64,000 bases of DNA from Tautonia sociabilis (lineage in GTDB: Bacteria; Planctomycetota; Planctomycetia; Isosphaerales; Isosphaeraceae): contig NZ_RYZH01000020.1 of assembly GCF_003977685.1 (NCBI RefSeq), forward strand, positions 1 to 64,000. Reading direction: 5' to 3'. Shown here piece after piece: positions 45,983 to 55,207 of the stretch. Position 1 is the stretch's first letter. Every line of letters begins with the position of its first letter. Position numbers and translations under genes: made by a program. Under the pieces are notes generated by a model that saw only the letters and a list, made by a program, of their open reading frames with translations, had not been told where the DNA came from and did not search any database.

Positions 45983-48121
45983 ATGTTCGGACTCGACGAC
46001 CGGCCGAACCGGCTCTGCGACGGACTGAGCCGTCGCGAATGGCTCCGCGTCGGCGGCCTGAGCGTCCTCGGTCTCGGCCTTGACGACCTGCTTCGAGCCG
46101 GCACCGGCTCGGGCGCTGGCTCGGTCCGGGCGGCCGCTTCGCCGCTGGCCAGGGGCCTGGACGGTGCGACCTTCGGCCGGGCGAAGAACGTCATCTACCT
46201 GTGGTTGCAGGGCGGGCCTCCCCAGCACGAGACGTTCGACCCCAAGCCCGACGCCCCCCTCGAGATCCGAGGTCCCTTCCAGCCGATCGCCACCAACATC
46301 CCCGGCATCCACTTCAGCGAGCTGCTGCCCCGAACCGCCCGAAGGGCCGACCGACTGGCCGTGGTCCGCTCGATCGCCACGGACGACCCGAACCACGACG
46401 TCAGCGGCTACTGGGTCCTCACCGGCTATCCCTACGGCCCCGGCAGCGCCCGGCAGATCAAGCCGAGCGACTGGCCGTACTTCGGCTCGATCGTGAAGAT
46501 GCTCCGGCCCAGCGAGGAGCTGCCGGCGCTGTCGACGGTCTGGATCCCGGACCTCATGCGTCTCAACGACAGCGTCACTCCCGCCGGCCAGACCGCCGGC
46601 TTCCTCGGCCGCGCCTGGGAGCCCGAGCGGTTCGTTGGCGACCCCGCCGCACCCGACTACCGCATCGAGGGGCTCGACCTGCCCACCGACCTGCCTCGCC
46701 TGCGAGTCGACCGCCGCCGGGCGCTGCTCGGACAGCTTGACGGCCACCTGAAGGTGGTCGAGCGCAGCGGAGTGCTCGACGGCTGGGACCGCAACGCGAA
46801 GGACGCCTATGACCTGGTTTCCTCCGGCAAGGCCCGAGCCGCCTTCGACCTGTCTCGGGAGCCCGACGCCGTCCGCGACCGTTACGGCCGCTACTCCTGG
46901 GGCCAGACCGTTTTGCTCGCCCGCCGTCTGATCGAAGCCGGTGTCCGCCTCGTCCACGTCAACTGGACCCGGGAGCCGGGCGACTCCGCCGTGGACAATC
47001 CGATGTGGGACACCCACGCCCAGAACGCCGACCGGCTCCAGGACGTGCTCTGCCCGCAGTTCGATGTGACCTTCACCGCCCTGCTCGACGACCTGGAATC
47101 GCGAGGGCTGCTCGACGAGACGCTCGTGGTCGCCATCGGAGAGTTCGGCCGGACGCCGAAGATCAACAGCCAGGGCGGCCGGGACCACTGGGGCAACGTC
47201 TTCAGCTTCGTGATGGCCGGGGCCGGGATCTCCGGCGGCCAGGTCTTCGGCGCCAGCGACCGCGACGGCGCGCTGCCGGCCAGCGACCCGATTCGGCCCC
47301 ACGACCTGACGGCCACGATCTTCCACCTGCTCGGGATCGACCACCTCGGCACCTTCCCCGACAAGCTCGGCCGTCCCCAGCCGATCACCCGAGGCGAGCC
47401 GATCGCGGCGATTCTCGGCGACGGCCCGGCCACGGCCGATCGCTGCGAGCCCGGCGGCGACGTGGCCTTCGTCCCACCCTTCGACGACAGCCTGCTGCTC
47501 GACACCGACTTCTCCTCCGGTCGGCCTCCCATCGCCGTCGCTCCGCCCACCCGAGAGAAGGGCTGGCGCGGCTGGCCCCTCAACAGCGAGGCCGAGGACC
47601 ACGGTCTGGTCGTCCGCGTCCTCGGCGGCGAGCGAAGGGGCGCACTGCTCGGTCTTGCCCCCGGCGGGACGATCCCCGCCGGTTCCCGGGCGATGCTCGC
47701 CCAGGAGATCCGATCCGCCCGGGGAGGCGAGTACACCTTCTCCGTGTCGGCCGCCATGCTCAGCGGCGACCAGGGCGAGCCCGAGGCCGACCTCCTCGCC
47801 CTCCTCTCCTGCCGGCTGGTCCTCTTCCGCTTCGCCGATGCCTCGAAGGATCCCCGGTCGATCCAGGAGCTGGCTTCGCTCTCCTTCCGGCCCGAGCCGG
47901 GAGCGCCCCGCCCCGTCACCCTTCAACGCTTTCTCGGCTCGACCCAGGGCAACGTCAATTTCCCGATCGGCCAGGGCCTGGGCGTCGCGATCATTCTGGA
48001 GAACTCCTCCGGCGCCCCGATCAACCTCGGGCACGATTCGGGCCTCGGCCCCGCCGGCCTGCTCGTGAGCGAAGTCTCACTCTCCTTCCGCGCTCGCCCC
48101 CGAAACGAGAACACCCTCTGA
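45983..48121 (+). CDS. DUF1501 protein with long C-terminal extension
   Basis: The 712-residue protein opens in the usual DUF1501 way (RLCDGLSRREWLRVGG, Tat-type leader) and contains WLQGGPPQHETFDPKP, IGEFGRTP and GRDHWGNVFSFVMAGAG. DUF1501 normally ends near residue 480. Here a further 220 or so residues follow (from about FVPPFDDSLLLDTDF), with a beta-rich composition and no recognised motif; perhaps a carbohydrate-binding-like domain. The gene is not paired with a PSCyt1/DUF1549 gene as its relatives are, and its neighbour is an aldolase 173 bp downstream. Confidence 0.88.
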   Translation: MFGLDDRPNRLCDGLSRREWLRVGGLSVLGLGLDDLLRAGTGSGAGSVRAAASPLARGLDGATFGRAKNVIYLWLQGGPPQHETFDPKPDAPLEIRGPFQPIATNIPGIHFSELLPRTARRADRLAVVRSIATDDPNHDVSGYWVLTGYPYGPGSARQIKPSDWPYFGSIVKMLRPSEELPALSTVWIPDLMRLNDSVTPAGQTAGFLGRAWEPERFVGDPAAPDYRIEGLDLPTDLPRLRVDRRRALLGQLDGHLKVVERSGVLDGWDRNAKDAYDLVSSGKARAAFDLSREPDAVRDRYGRYSWGQTVLLARRLIEAGVRLVHVNWTREPGDSAVDNPMWDTHAQNADRLQDVLCPQFDVTFTALLDDLESRGLLDETLVVAIGEFGRTPKINSQGGRDHWGNVFSFVMAGAGISGGQVFGASDRDGALPASDPIRPHDLTATIFHLLGIDHLGTFPDKLGRPQPITRGEPIAAILGDGPATADRCEPGGDVAFVPPFDDSLLLDTDFSSGRPPIAVAPPTREKGWRGWPLNSEAEDHGLVVRVLGGERRGALLGLAPGGTIPAGSRAMLAQEIRSARGGEYTFSVSAAMLSGDQGEPEADLLALLSCRLVLFRFADASKDPRSIQELASLSFRPEPGAPRPVTLQRFLGSTQGNVNFPIGQGLGVAIILENSSGAPINLGHDSGLGPAGLLVSEVSLSFRARPRNENTL

Positions 48122-48294
48122 TCGGAAGCGGCCATCACCGGGACTCGATGGTTCAAAACCTCGGGCGGTCCCGATACCCTGCCATCGGCCGTTCGACCCG
48201 TCGGGGATCGCTCCCCGAGGGGACGCGGCCCGAGGGCGATCGACCCGCCGACCCGGCCCGACGCCCGCCGCCCCAACCGGAGGAGCAGCGACCG

Positions 48295-49065
48295 ATGAAC
48301 GGCAAGGCGCTCAAGGATAAGATGATCCGCGGGGAAACCGTCTTCGGGACGTTCTTCCAGCACGCCACCAACCCGGCCATGGTCGACTCCCTGCCGGAGG
48401 GGGCACTCGACTTCGTGATCGTCACGCCCGAACACACGGCGCTGGACCTGGCCGAGTTCCTGCCGATCCGCTATGCCCTCGCCTCGAAGGGAATCGCCTG
48501 CCTGGCCCGGACGCACAGCCGGGACCCCGACGACGTGTCGAAGGTCTGCGATACTTTCGACGGGGTCGTCGTCCCCTACGTCGAGGATCTCGACGAGGCG
48601 AGAAGGCTGGCCGCCGCGGCCGTCTACCGGCCGCTCAAGGGGAAGGCGCTCGATCGGCTGATCGCCCAGGGGGAGTGGCCGAGCGAGGCGACTCGCCGGT
48701 ACGTCACCGAGCAGCGCTGCGCCAACACCGTGTTCGTACCGATGATCGAGTCGGTCGCGGCGGTGGAGAACCTGGAAGCGATCTGCGCGATCCCCGGCGT
48801 GCACGCCCTGTTCGTCGGCCCGAACGACCTGACAACGAGCATGGGGATCCCCAACGAGTACGACCACCCCGACCTGATCGCCGCGCTGCGGCGGATCATC
48901 GACATCGGCGATCGGTCCCACATCCCGGCCGGGTGCTGGTTCGCCGAGCCGGAGCGGGCGCTGCGGACGATCCGCCAGGGGTCGCGCTTCGTCGTCTTCT
49001 CGAACGACGGGGCGATGCTCGGAGCGGCGATGACCGCCGCGTTCGGGACGCTGCGAGGCGGCTGA
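48295..49065 (+). CDS. HpcH/HpaI aldolase family protein
   Basis: The 256-residue class II aldolase starts at ATG 48295 behind GGAGGAG. The family pattern is present: GTFFQHATNPAMVDSLPEGALDFVIVTPEH at the start, VFVPMIESVAAVENL (metal-binding Glu region) and LFVGPNDLTTSMG (metal-binding Asp region). It should cleave or form a bond between pyruvate-type and aldehyde substrates, as in 2-keto-3-deoxy-acid or hydroxy-diacid breakdown. No other gene of a degradation pathway lies beside it. A second 2-keto-acid aldolase of another fold lies at 62067. Confidence 0.9.
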   Translation: MNGKALKDKMIRGETVFGTFFQHATNPAMVDSLPEGALDFVIVTPEHTALDLAEFLPIRYALASKGIACLARTHSRDPDDVSKVCDTFDGVVVPYVEDLDEARRLAAAAVYRPLKGKALDRLIAQGEWPSEATRRYVTEQRCANTVFVPMIESVAAVENLEAICAIPGVHALFVGPNDLTTSMGIPNEYDHPDLIAALRRIIDIGDRSHIPAGCWFAEPERALRTIRQGSRFVVFSNDGAMLGAAMTAAFGTLRGG

Positions 49066-49150
49066 CGATTCGAGGCCGTGGTCATCGGCGCGGGAATTGC
49101 ATCGAGGCCTTCTCTCTTTCGATTCGATGGGCAGGAGAGAGGAGGGAGAG

Positions 49151-50155
49151 GTGGCGTTCCCGCCGATTCGGTTGCAATCCGCCTTCAATCTGGGAGGCCT
49201 CACGCCGATCCAGCTGGCGCGACGGACCTGGTGCCGGGCGAAACAGCACTCGCTCATGAGCCGGGCCGCGGCGGTGGCCTTCTACGCGATGCTGGCGCTG
49301 GTCCCGTTTTTGGCCTTGATGCTGACCATCGCCGTCAAGGCGTTGCCGGACATCAGCGAGGCCACCGTGGGCGCGGGGGCCGACCTCGGAAACCAGGCCG
49401 TCGTGGAACTGGAGCGGACGCTGGAGCAGACCTTCCCGAGGGAGGCGGTCACCCTCATCAAGGGGCAGATCGAGCGCATTCAGGACGAGGGGCGGCTCGA
49501 CCTGCTCTCGTTCGGCCTGCTGGTGACGATCTGGCTGTCATCGACCCTGTTCCTGGAGATCATGGACGCCCTGAACGCGGTCCACGGCGTCTCGGAGTCC
49601 CGGCCCTTCTGGCGGCTTCGGCTCCAGGCGATCGGGCTGACCCTGGTCCAGGCGACGGTCCTAATCGGCGCGCTGGTCTCGATCGTCGCCTGGCCGCAGA
49701 TCATCGCGGCGGTGGGCCTCGGGACGGGTCCGGCGTACCTGGCCTCTGGCGTGCGGTGGCTGCTGATTTTCCTGATGCTCCTCATCAGCTTCGCGATGAC
49801 CTACTATTTCGCCCCCGACGCCGAGACGCGATGGGAGTGGATCACGCCGGGAAGCCTGCTGGGCACCCTCGTCTTCATCGGGGCGACCCTTGGCTTCCGC
49901 GTGTACGTCCAGAACTTCGCCAACTACAACCAGACCTACGGCGCGCTCGGCGGCGTGATGGTGCTGATGTTCTGGTTCTGGATCTCGGCCCTGGTCCTGC
50001 TCTTCTCGGCCCAGGTGAACCGGGTGATTGAGGACGCCTCTCCCGTCGGCAAGAAGACTGGCCAGAAGGTGGATCCCACCTCGCCCCCGGACTACGAGGC
50101 GATCCCCCCCGAGCTCGCCCCGGAGCCCGAGGATCGGGAGCGGGTCAGGCGTTGA
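49151..50155 (+). CDS. YihY/BrkB-family inner membrane protein
   Basis: I start at GTG 49151, after AGGAGGGAGAG, giving 334 residues; ATG 49127 lacks a ribosome site. The protein has about six membrane helices with family marks AAAVAFYAMLALVPFLALML, LSSTLFLEIMDALNAVHGV and FANYNQTYGALGGVMVLMFWFWISALVLLFSAQVNRV (in parts). The charged Pro/Glu-rich tail after about residue 300 is cytoplasmic. The family has an unsettled role in membrane or envelope stability. Confidence 0.88.
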   Translation: MAFPPIRLQSAFNLGGLTPIQLARRTWCRAKQHSLMSRAAAVAFYAMLALVPFLALMLTIAVKALPDISEATVGAGADLGNQAVVELERTLEQTFPREAVTLIKGQIERIQDEGRLDLLSFGLLVTIWLSSTLFLEIMDALNAVHGVSESRPFWRLRLQAIGLTLVQATVLIGALVSIVAWPQIIAAVGLGTGPAYLASGVRWLLIFLMLLISFAMTYYFAPDAETRWEWITPGSLLGTLVFIGATLGFRVYVQNFANYNQTYGALGGVMVLMFWFWISALVLLFSAQVNRVIEDASPVGKKTGQKVDPTSPPDYEAIPPELAPEPEDRERVRR

Positions 50156-50341
50156 TCGCCTCGCCTTGCCGTCGGCCCGTCGCCCGACGGTCCTCTTCGC
50201 GCGGTCCGCTCGGCTACAATGCCCCGATCGGTCCGATCGCCGCCGATGGGGGCGGCGGTCGGGGATCGGCGGGGATCGCCCCGGGCGACGACCGCGATCC
50301 CCCCGATCCTGAGCCAGTGACTCGCTCCCGGAGCCGGATTC

Positions 50342-51094
50342 GTGGCCCTGATCGACCATCCGACGGGAGGATATCGCTTCCTCCCGGGCATCTCCCCGTA
50401 CTCGCGCGGCGTCGTCTCCGCACCCGGGTTCGAGATCGCCCACGTGACTCTCGAACGGCCCGTGCCCGATCGCCTCGGCTTCGAGAAGATCCGGGAGTAC
50501 CTGGGGGCGGAGGGGCGCCCGGTGTCGGCGCTCTGCGGGGTCGAGCTGCGCTCTCCTCGCCCGTTCAGCTTCGAGGGATTCGCCGAGTTCAACGCCTCCT
50601 ACGCCGAGATCCTCCGGGACTGGGGCGTCTTCGTTGACGGGGTGAATCCGGTGGCGAGGACCAACGTCGCTCCCGAGGTCGCCCCTCCCGAGGTGCCCTC
50701 GCTCCACGGCTTCTCATACGCGAGGCCGGCCGGGCCGGGGCCGGCGACCTTCGTCGTCGCCGGGGCCGGGGAATTGCCCGAGGGCGTGCTGGAGGCCGGA
50801 GCGATCATCCGCCGGGGAGAGACGGACCCCTCGGCGATCGCCGAGAAGGCGAGATTCGTCATGGACCTGATGGAGGCCCGGATCCGGGGGCTGGGATGCT
50901 CCTGGGATCGCGTGACCGCCGTCGACATCTACACCATCCATCCGATCGTCGCCCTGTTGCCGACCGAGATCCTGGGCCGGATCGGTCCGGCGGCCGGGCA
51001 CGGGGTCCGGTGGTCCTACAGCCGACCGCCGATCGAGGAGATCGAATACGAGATGGATGTCCGGGGAGTCCGGGCGGAGATCCGGATCGAGTGA
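50342..51094 (+). CDS. RidA-like protein of planctomycete type
   Basis: The 250-residue protein is longer than RidA (about 130). The first half has ISPYSRGVVSAPGFEI and CGVELRSPRPFSF. The C-terminal half matches the Rid fold (AGELPEGVLEAGAIIRRGET, LGCSWDRVTAVDIYTIHP), but the catalytic Arg of RidA is not obvious. Enamine/imine deamination is a weak guess; it may be a non-enzymatic Rid relative. It lies alone and converges on the HPr gene with a 32-bp gap. Confidence 0.65.
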   Translation: MALIDHPTGGYRFLPGISPYSRGVVSAPGFEIAHVTLERPVPDRLGFEKIREYLGAEGRPVSALCGVELRSPRPFSFEGFAEFNASYAEILRDWGVFVDGVNPVARTNVAPEVAPPEVPSLHGFSYARPAGPGPATFVVAGAGELPEGVLEAGAIIRRGETDPSAIAEKARFVMDLMEARIRGLGCSWDRVTAVDIYTIHPIVALLPTEILGRIGPAAGHGVRWSYSRPPIEEIEYEMDVRGVRAEIRIE

Positions 51095-51126
51095 CCTTCC
51101 TCCGGCAGGGAAGGGCTCCTCAATGC

Positions 51127-51426
51127 TCAATGATAGTCTTCCTCGGTCATGTGGAACCCGGCCGCCACGAGGTCGGCCAGGGCGTCGAGGGCTTCCTCGG
51201 CATCGGGTCCCTTGGCCTCCACCACGATCGTCGAGCCGCACTCGGCCGCCAGGCAGGTCATGTCCAGCAGGCTCTTGCCGTCGACCCAGGAGCCCTGGTA
51301 CTCCACCCGGATGTCCGACTGGAACGATCTGGCCAGCGAGACGAACTTGGTGGCGGGCCTCATGTGCAGCCCGTAGGCATTGACGATCGTCAGGCGTCGC
51401 GTTCGGGTCATTCCTTCATCCATCAT
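51127..51426 (-). CDS. HPr-family phosphocarrier protein
   Basis: The 99-residue protein is an HPr. From ATG 51426 (starts at 51423 and 51411 are also possible), NAYGLHMRPATKFVSLA gives the phosphorylated His21, and WVDGKSLLDMTCLAA holds the HPr-kinase-type Ser52. It moves phosphate from enzyme I in sugar uptake or regulation. No enzyme I or EII gene is in the window, as is common in planctomycetes, where HPr seems regulatory. It is a stand-alone gene in minus orientation. Confidence 0.93.
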   Translation of the reverse strand: MMDEGMTRTRRLTIVNAYGLHMRPATKFVSLARSFQSDIRVEYQGSWVDGKSLLDMTCLAAECGSTIVVEAKGPDAEEALDALADLVAAGFHMTEEDYH

Positions 51427-51643
51427 TGACCCCCATCCTCGGGAAGGGAGTTTCGCGTGGCGGCCCGTCGGGGATCGGACGGCCTCCTCCCAACGCATTC
51501 TACCCCCCATCCGAGGAGCCAGGGGCGGCCAACGATCCTCCGGGGGGCCGCCGTCGCCGCGAAGCCTTCGAGATCGAGATCGCGGGAGGAGGCCCCCTGG
51601 GGTGGAGACGATCACGCCCGAGCGGCCGGCAAGGGGGGGAGCG

Positions 51644-52171
51644 ATGGACGAGCTGGGGCAATTCCTCCGGGACGCACTCGGGAACGACCTGGCGGAGTTC
51701 CGGGAGTTCGCCGGTCTGGTCCGGATCGCCGTCAGGCTCGCGCTGGCGGCGGTCCTGGGAGGGCTGCTGGGGGTCGAACGGACGATTCGGAGGCGGCCGG
51801 CCGGGCTGCGAACCTACATGTTGGTCGCCCTCGGGGCGGCCGGGTTCGTCTCGGTCCCGGAGCAGCTGGGCATGCCGCTCAGCGACCTGAGCCGGGTGGT
51901 CCAGGGGCTGCTCACGGGGGTCGGCTTCCTCGGCGCCGGGGTGATCTTCCGGGAAGGAGGCCGGCTCCAGGCCAAGGGCCTGACCACGGCGGCCGGCATC
52001 TGGCTGACCGCGGCGATCGGCATGGCCGTGGGCCTGGGCAGGCCGGCGACCGCCGCCCTGATCGCGGTCCTCGCGCTGACGATCCTTTCTCCTCTGATGC
52101 GGGTCGAGTCGAAGATCGAACGCAAGCGAGGAGACAGCGGGGAGAACTCCAACGACTCCCCTCGGCCCTGA
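51644..52171 (+). CDS. MgtC/SapB-family membrane protein
   Basis: The 175-residue protein starts at ATG 51644 after AAGGGGGGAG. It has four hydrophobic segments from about residue 25 to 160. The family marks are LAAVLGGLLGVERTIRRRPAGLRTYMLVALGAA and LLTGVGFLGAGVIF. MgtC relatives adjust to low magnesium or to membrane-potential stress, though this is known only for some members. No soluble C-terminal domain is present. The sulfatase converges on it 60 bp away. Confidence 0.9.
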   Translation: MDELGQFLRDALGNDLAEFREFAGLVRIAVRLALAAVLGGLLGVERTIRRRPAGLRTYMLVALGAAGFVSVPEQLGMPLSDLSRVVQGLLTGVGFLGAGVIFREGGRLQAKGLTTAAGIWLTAAIGMAVGLGRPATAALIAVLALTILSPLMRVESKIERKRGDSGENSNDSPRP

Positions 52172-52231
52172 CCCCGGGTCGGAGGAGCCGGCGGGGGCGG
52201 TCGGGGTGCAGGCGAGGAGTCGCTGCTCGGT

Positions 52232-53734
52232 TCACGGGCCGGATTGAGCCGACGTCGCCTCGGCGTCGGGTCGGCTGCGGCCGGATGACCGGATCTCGTC
52301 GAGCACGGCTCCCAGGCGGGAGACGACGTCCGGCCGGTCGTTCCAGAGGTTCTCCGACTCGTCCGGGTCCTCCGAGAGATTGTAGAGCTGTCCCATCGGT
52401 GCGCCGGGGCCGAGGGTCGTCGGGTCGATCGATCCCGGGGCGGTGAAGCCGCCGGAGCCGAGCCCCTCGATCAGCTTCCAGTCGCCGACCCGGACGGCGA
52501 ACATCCCTCGCATCGCATGGTGGACCGTGGCCGGGCGAATGGGGACGGCAGGCGATTCGCCCCGGAGGAGCGGAGCGAGGTCGAAGGAGTCCTCGGCGGA
52601 GTCGTCCGGCAGCTCGGCGCCAACGACGGCGGCGACCGTGGCCATGACGTCGGTGAGGCAGACCGTCTGCTCGCAGCTCGAACCCGGGGAGACGACGCCA
52701 GGCCATCGGACGAGGAAGGGGACGCGATGGCCCCCCTCGTGGATGTCGGCCTTCTGGCCGCGCCAGGGACCATTGGCGCGGTGGCCAAAGCGGGAGATGT
52801 CGCTCTCGGGCCAGTGGGCGCCGTTGTCGCTGGTCACGATGACGAGGGTTCGGTCGGCGAGGCCAGAGCGATCGAGAGCCTCGAGGATGCGGCCGATGGT
52901 CGCGTCCACCATCGCGGCGAAGTCGCCGTAGAAGCCGGCGCCACTACGGCCGAGGTAGGCGTCGGTTGGAAGCCAGGGAGTGTGGGGGGCGGAGAGGGGC
53001 ACGTAGAGGAAGAACGGCCGATCGGCCCCGGCCTCGCCGCGATCGTCGAGAAAGGCGATGGCCTCGCGCTCCAGCTCGGGAAGGACGTCGATGTGTCGGA
53101 AGCCCGGGGCGATCGCTCCCGCTCGCCAGAAGCCGCCGCCGCCCTGTCGGCGGTGGGCGCTGGCGCCGATCTCCTCGCTCGGGGGAACGACGGGGCGATC
53201 ATCCCGGATGAACACGTAAGGGGGCATGTCGAGCGAGGCGGGGATGCCGAAGTAGTGGTCGAACCCGACAGTGGTTGGGCCGGGTACGAGCGGGAGGGAG
53301 TAGTCGGTCTCGGCCGAGTCGCCGAGGCCGAGGTGCCACTTGCCGACCCCCATCGTGTCGAAGCCCTGCCTCTGGAGCAGGGCCGGGAGCGTCAGCCGAT
53401 CCGGCTCGATGAGCGCCGGGCTGTCGCCAAGCAGCACTCCCGACTTCAACCGAGTCCGCCAGCAGTATCGGCCGGTGAGCAGGCCGTATCGGGTCGGGGT
53501 GCAGACGCTGGAGGGGGAGTGGGCATCGGTGAACCGCATGCCCTGGGAGGCGAGGCGGTCGAGGGCCGGCGTTGGCACCTTGGAGTCGGGGTTGTAACAG
53601 CGGGGGTCGCCGTAGCCGAGGTCGTCGGCGAGGATGAGCAGAACGTTTGGCGGCCCCTGGGATTCGTCCCCGGCGAGGGCGGGGACAGGGAAGGCGATCG
53701 CCAGGGCGGCAAACATGAAGGAGCGCGCGATCAT
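52232..53734 (-). CDS. Exported type I sulfatase
   Basis: The 500-residue enzyme has a signal peptide (MIARSFMFAALAIAFPVPALA). The formylglycine motif is CTPTR (Cys78-x-Pro-x-Arg82, in SVCTPTRYGLLTGRY). NVLLILADDLGYGDP supplies the metal-binding Asp pair, and VGKWHLGL and TSDNGAH complete the active site. The C-terminal subdomain is the usual RVGDWKLIEGL type. It hydrolyses sulfate esters of polysaccharides in the periplasm, a planctomycete hallmark. Activation needs a formylglycine-generating enzyme, not in the window. The start ATG 53734 follows GAGGAG. Confidence 0.93.
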   Translation of the reverse strand: MIARSFMFAALAIAFPVPALAGDESQGPPNVLLILADDLGYGDPRCYNPDSKVPTPALDRLASQGMRFTDAHSPSSVCTPTRYGLLTGRYCWRTRLKSGVLLGDSPALIEPDRLTLPALLQRQGFDTMGVGKWHLGLGDSAETDYSLPLVPGPTTVGFDHYFGIPASLDMPPYVFIRDDRPVVPPSEEIGASAHRRQGGGGFWRAGAIAPGFRHIDVLPELEREAIAFLDDRGEAGADRPFFLYVPLSAPHTPWLPTDAYLGRSGAGFYGDFAAMVDATIGRILEALDRSGLADRTLVIVTSDNGAHWPESDISRFGHRANGPWRGQKADIHEGGHRVPFLVRWPGVVSPGSSCEQTVCLTDVMATVAAVVGAELPDDSAEDSFDLAPLLRGESPAVPIRPATVHHAMRGMFAVRVGDWKLIEGLGSGGFTAPGSIDPTTLGPGAPMGQLYNLSEDPDESENLWNDRPDVVSRLGAVLDEIRSSGRSRPDAEATSAQSGP

Positions 53735-53951
53735 GATTCGGTTCTCCTCGATTGGGGGCCGCCCCCCTTGTACCGGCCGATGGCGAGCGATGCCACCCGC
53801 GCCCACCGCCGCCGCGGCCGCCGCCGGATGACGAGCGTGCCGAGCCGAGCGGCCTTGAGCCCGGTGGCCGGCCTGCCGTATGCTCGCCCCTCCGGATCCG
53901 GAGGCCGGGGGCGAAGGCCCCCATCGAGAGCGACGCGAGCAGGGGGCAAGG

Positions 53952-55088
53952 ATGGGAGCGACTCGGGCGCTGGCCGCTTATGTGACGAGTCACGGGTTCG
54001 GGCACCTGAACCGGACGGTGGCGGTGCTCAACCGGCTCCCGGAGGATGTCCCGCTGATCATCCGCAGCGCGCCGGACCTCTTCGACCACTGGCGGGAGCG
54101 GCTCCGGCGCCCGGCCGAGCTGCTCCCCCACGTTTCCGACGCCGGCGCCGTGAACCCTCCCGGCAACAGCGCCGACACCGACGGCCCGGCCTCGCTCGAG
54201 CGGGCGGCCCGCGTCCACGCCGAGGCGATGGGTCGGATCGACGAGTACACGGACGAACTCCGATCCGGCGCCGTCGCGGCGGTGCTCTGCGATGCCACGC
54301 CGGTCCCGCTCGTCGCCGCTCGCCGCGCCGGTGTTCCGGGGTTTCTGCTGGGCAACTTCACCTGGGCCGACATTTACCACCCGCACGCGAAGAAGATGGG
54401 CGGCGACTGGCCGACGTTCGTCCGAGAGCTGCACCGCTGCTATCGCCACGCAACGGCCATCTTCCGCTGCGCCCCCCACCTGAGCATGGCCGGGCTCGCT
54501 CCGATCGTCGACGTCGGCATGGTCGTCACCCCCGGGCGCGACCGGAGGGGAGAGCTCCGGGCCGGGCTCGGCCTCTCCGAGAGGGACCGGATCGTTTACA
54601 TGTACCTGGGGCGATACGGGCAGGACGATTACGAGTGGGGCAGGATCGCCCGCCTCGGCGCCCTGGGCATTCACTTCGTCGGCTTCCATGAAGCGCCGGC
54701 CTCCGCCGGGCCGGTCCCCAACCTGCACGTCGTACCCGCCTCGGAATGGACCGGGGCCGACCTGGCCGCCTCGGCCGACGTGGTCGTGGCCAAGGCCGGC
54801 TATGGGACGGTCTGCGAGGCGATCGTCGCGGGGACGCCGATGATCCACCCCCCCCGGACCGGCTTCGCCGAGTATCGCGCGCTGGCCTTGGCCCTGAAAA
54901 GCTGGGGAGGCGGGGTCCCCGCGTCGCGGCGAGCCTTCGACCGCCTCCGAATTGAGCGGCTGCTCGACCGCGCCTTCGCCCTCGAACCCGGTCCTCCGCC
55001 CTTCCCCGCCGACGGGGCCTCTCGGGTCGCCACCCACCTGGCCGCGATCTGCCGAGGCCAGCCGGAGGGAGGGCGGCCGCTTTTCTGA
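53952..55088 (+). CDS. MurG-like glycosyltransferase (GT28-type)
   Basis: This 378-residue protein starts at ATG 53952 behind GGGGCAAGG. The N-terminal Rossmann domain starts ALAAYVTSHGFGHLNRTVAVLN, where the GFGHLNR loop is like the GxGHxxR of GT28 enzymes and of L-arabinokinase N-termini. The C-terminal domain has ASADVVVAKAGYGTVCEAIVAGTPMI, a typical GT28 donor-site motif. It has no membrane helix. The acceptor is unknown. A polytopic glycosyltransferase gene follows 119 bp later on the same strand, so they may share a pathway. Confidence 0.85.
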   Translation: MGATRALAAYVTSHGFGHLNRTVAVLNRLPEDVPLIIRSAPDLFDHWRERLRRPAELLPHVSDAGAVNPPGNSADTDGPASLERAARVHAEAMGRIDEYTDELRSGAVAAVLCDATPVPLVAARRAGVPGFLLGNFTWADIYHPHAKKMGGDWPTFVRELHRCYRHATAIFRCAPHLSMAGLAPIVDVGMVVTPGRDRRGELRAGLGLSERDRIVYMYLGRYGQDDYEWGRIARLGALGIHFVGFHEAPASAGPVPNLHVVPASEWTGADLAASADVVVAKAGYGTVCEAIVAGTPMIHPPRTGFAEYRALALALKSWGGGVPASRRAFDRLRIERLLDRAFALEPGPPPFPADGASRVATHLAAICRGQPEGGRPLF

Positions 55089-55207
55089 TCGCCTCGGGAT
55101 CATCCCTCTCCGGAGACGAGACGGCCGATGGCCGATCGGGAGGGACAAGGCTATGATCGGAGCGGCGGCCGGGAGGCGTCGCATCGAGGGCGGTGGGGCG
55201 GGGGCGG

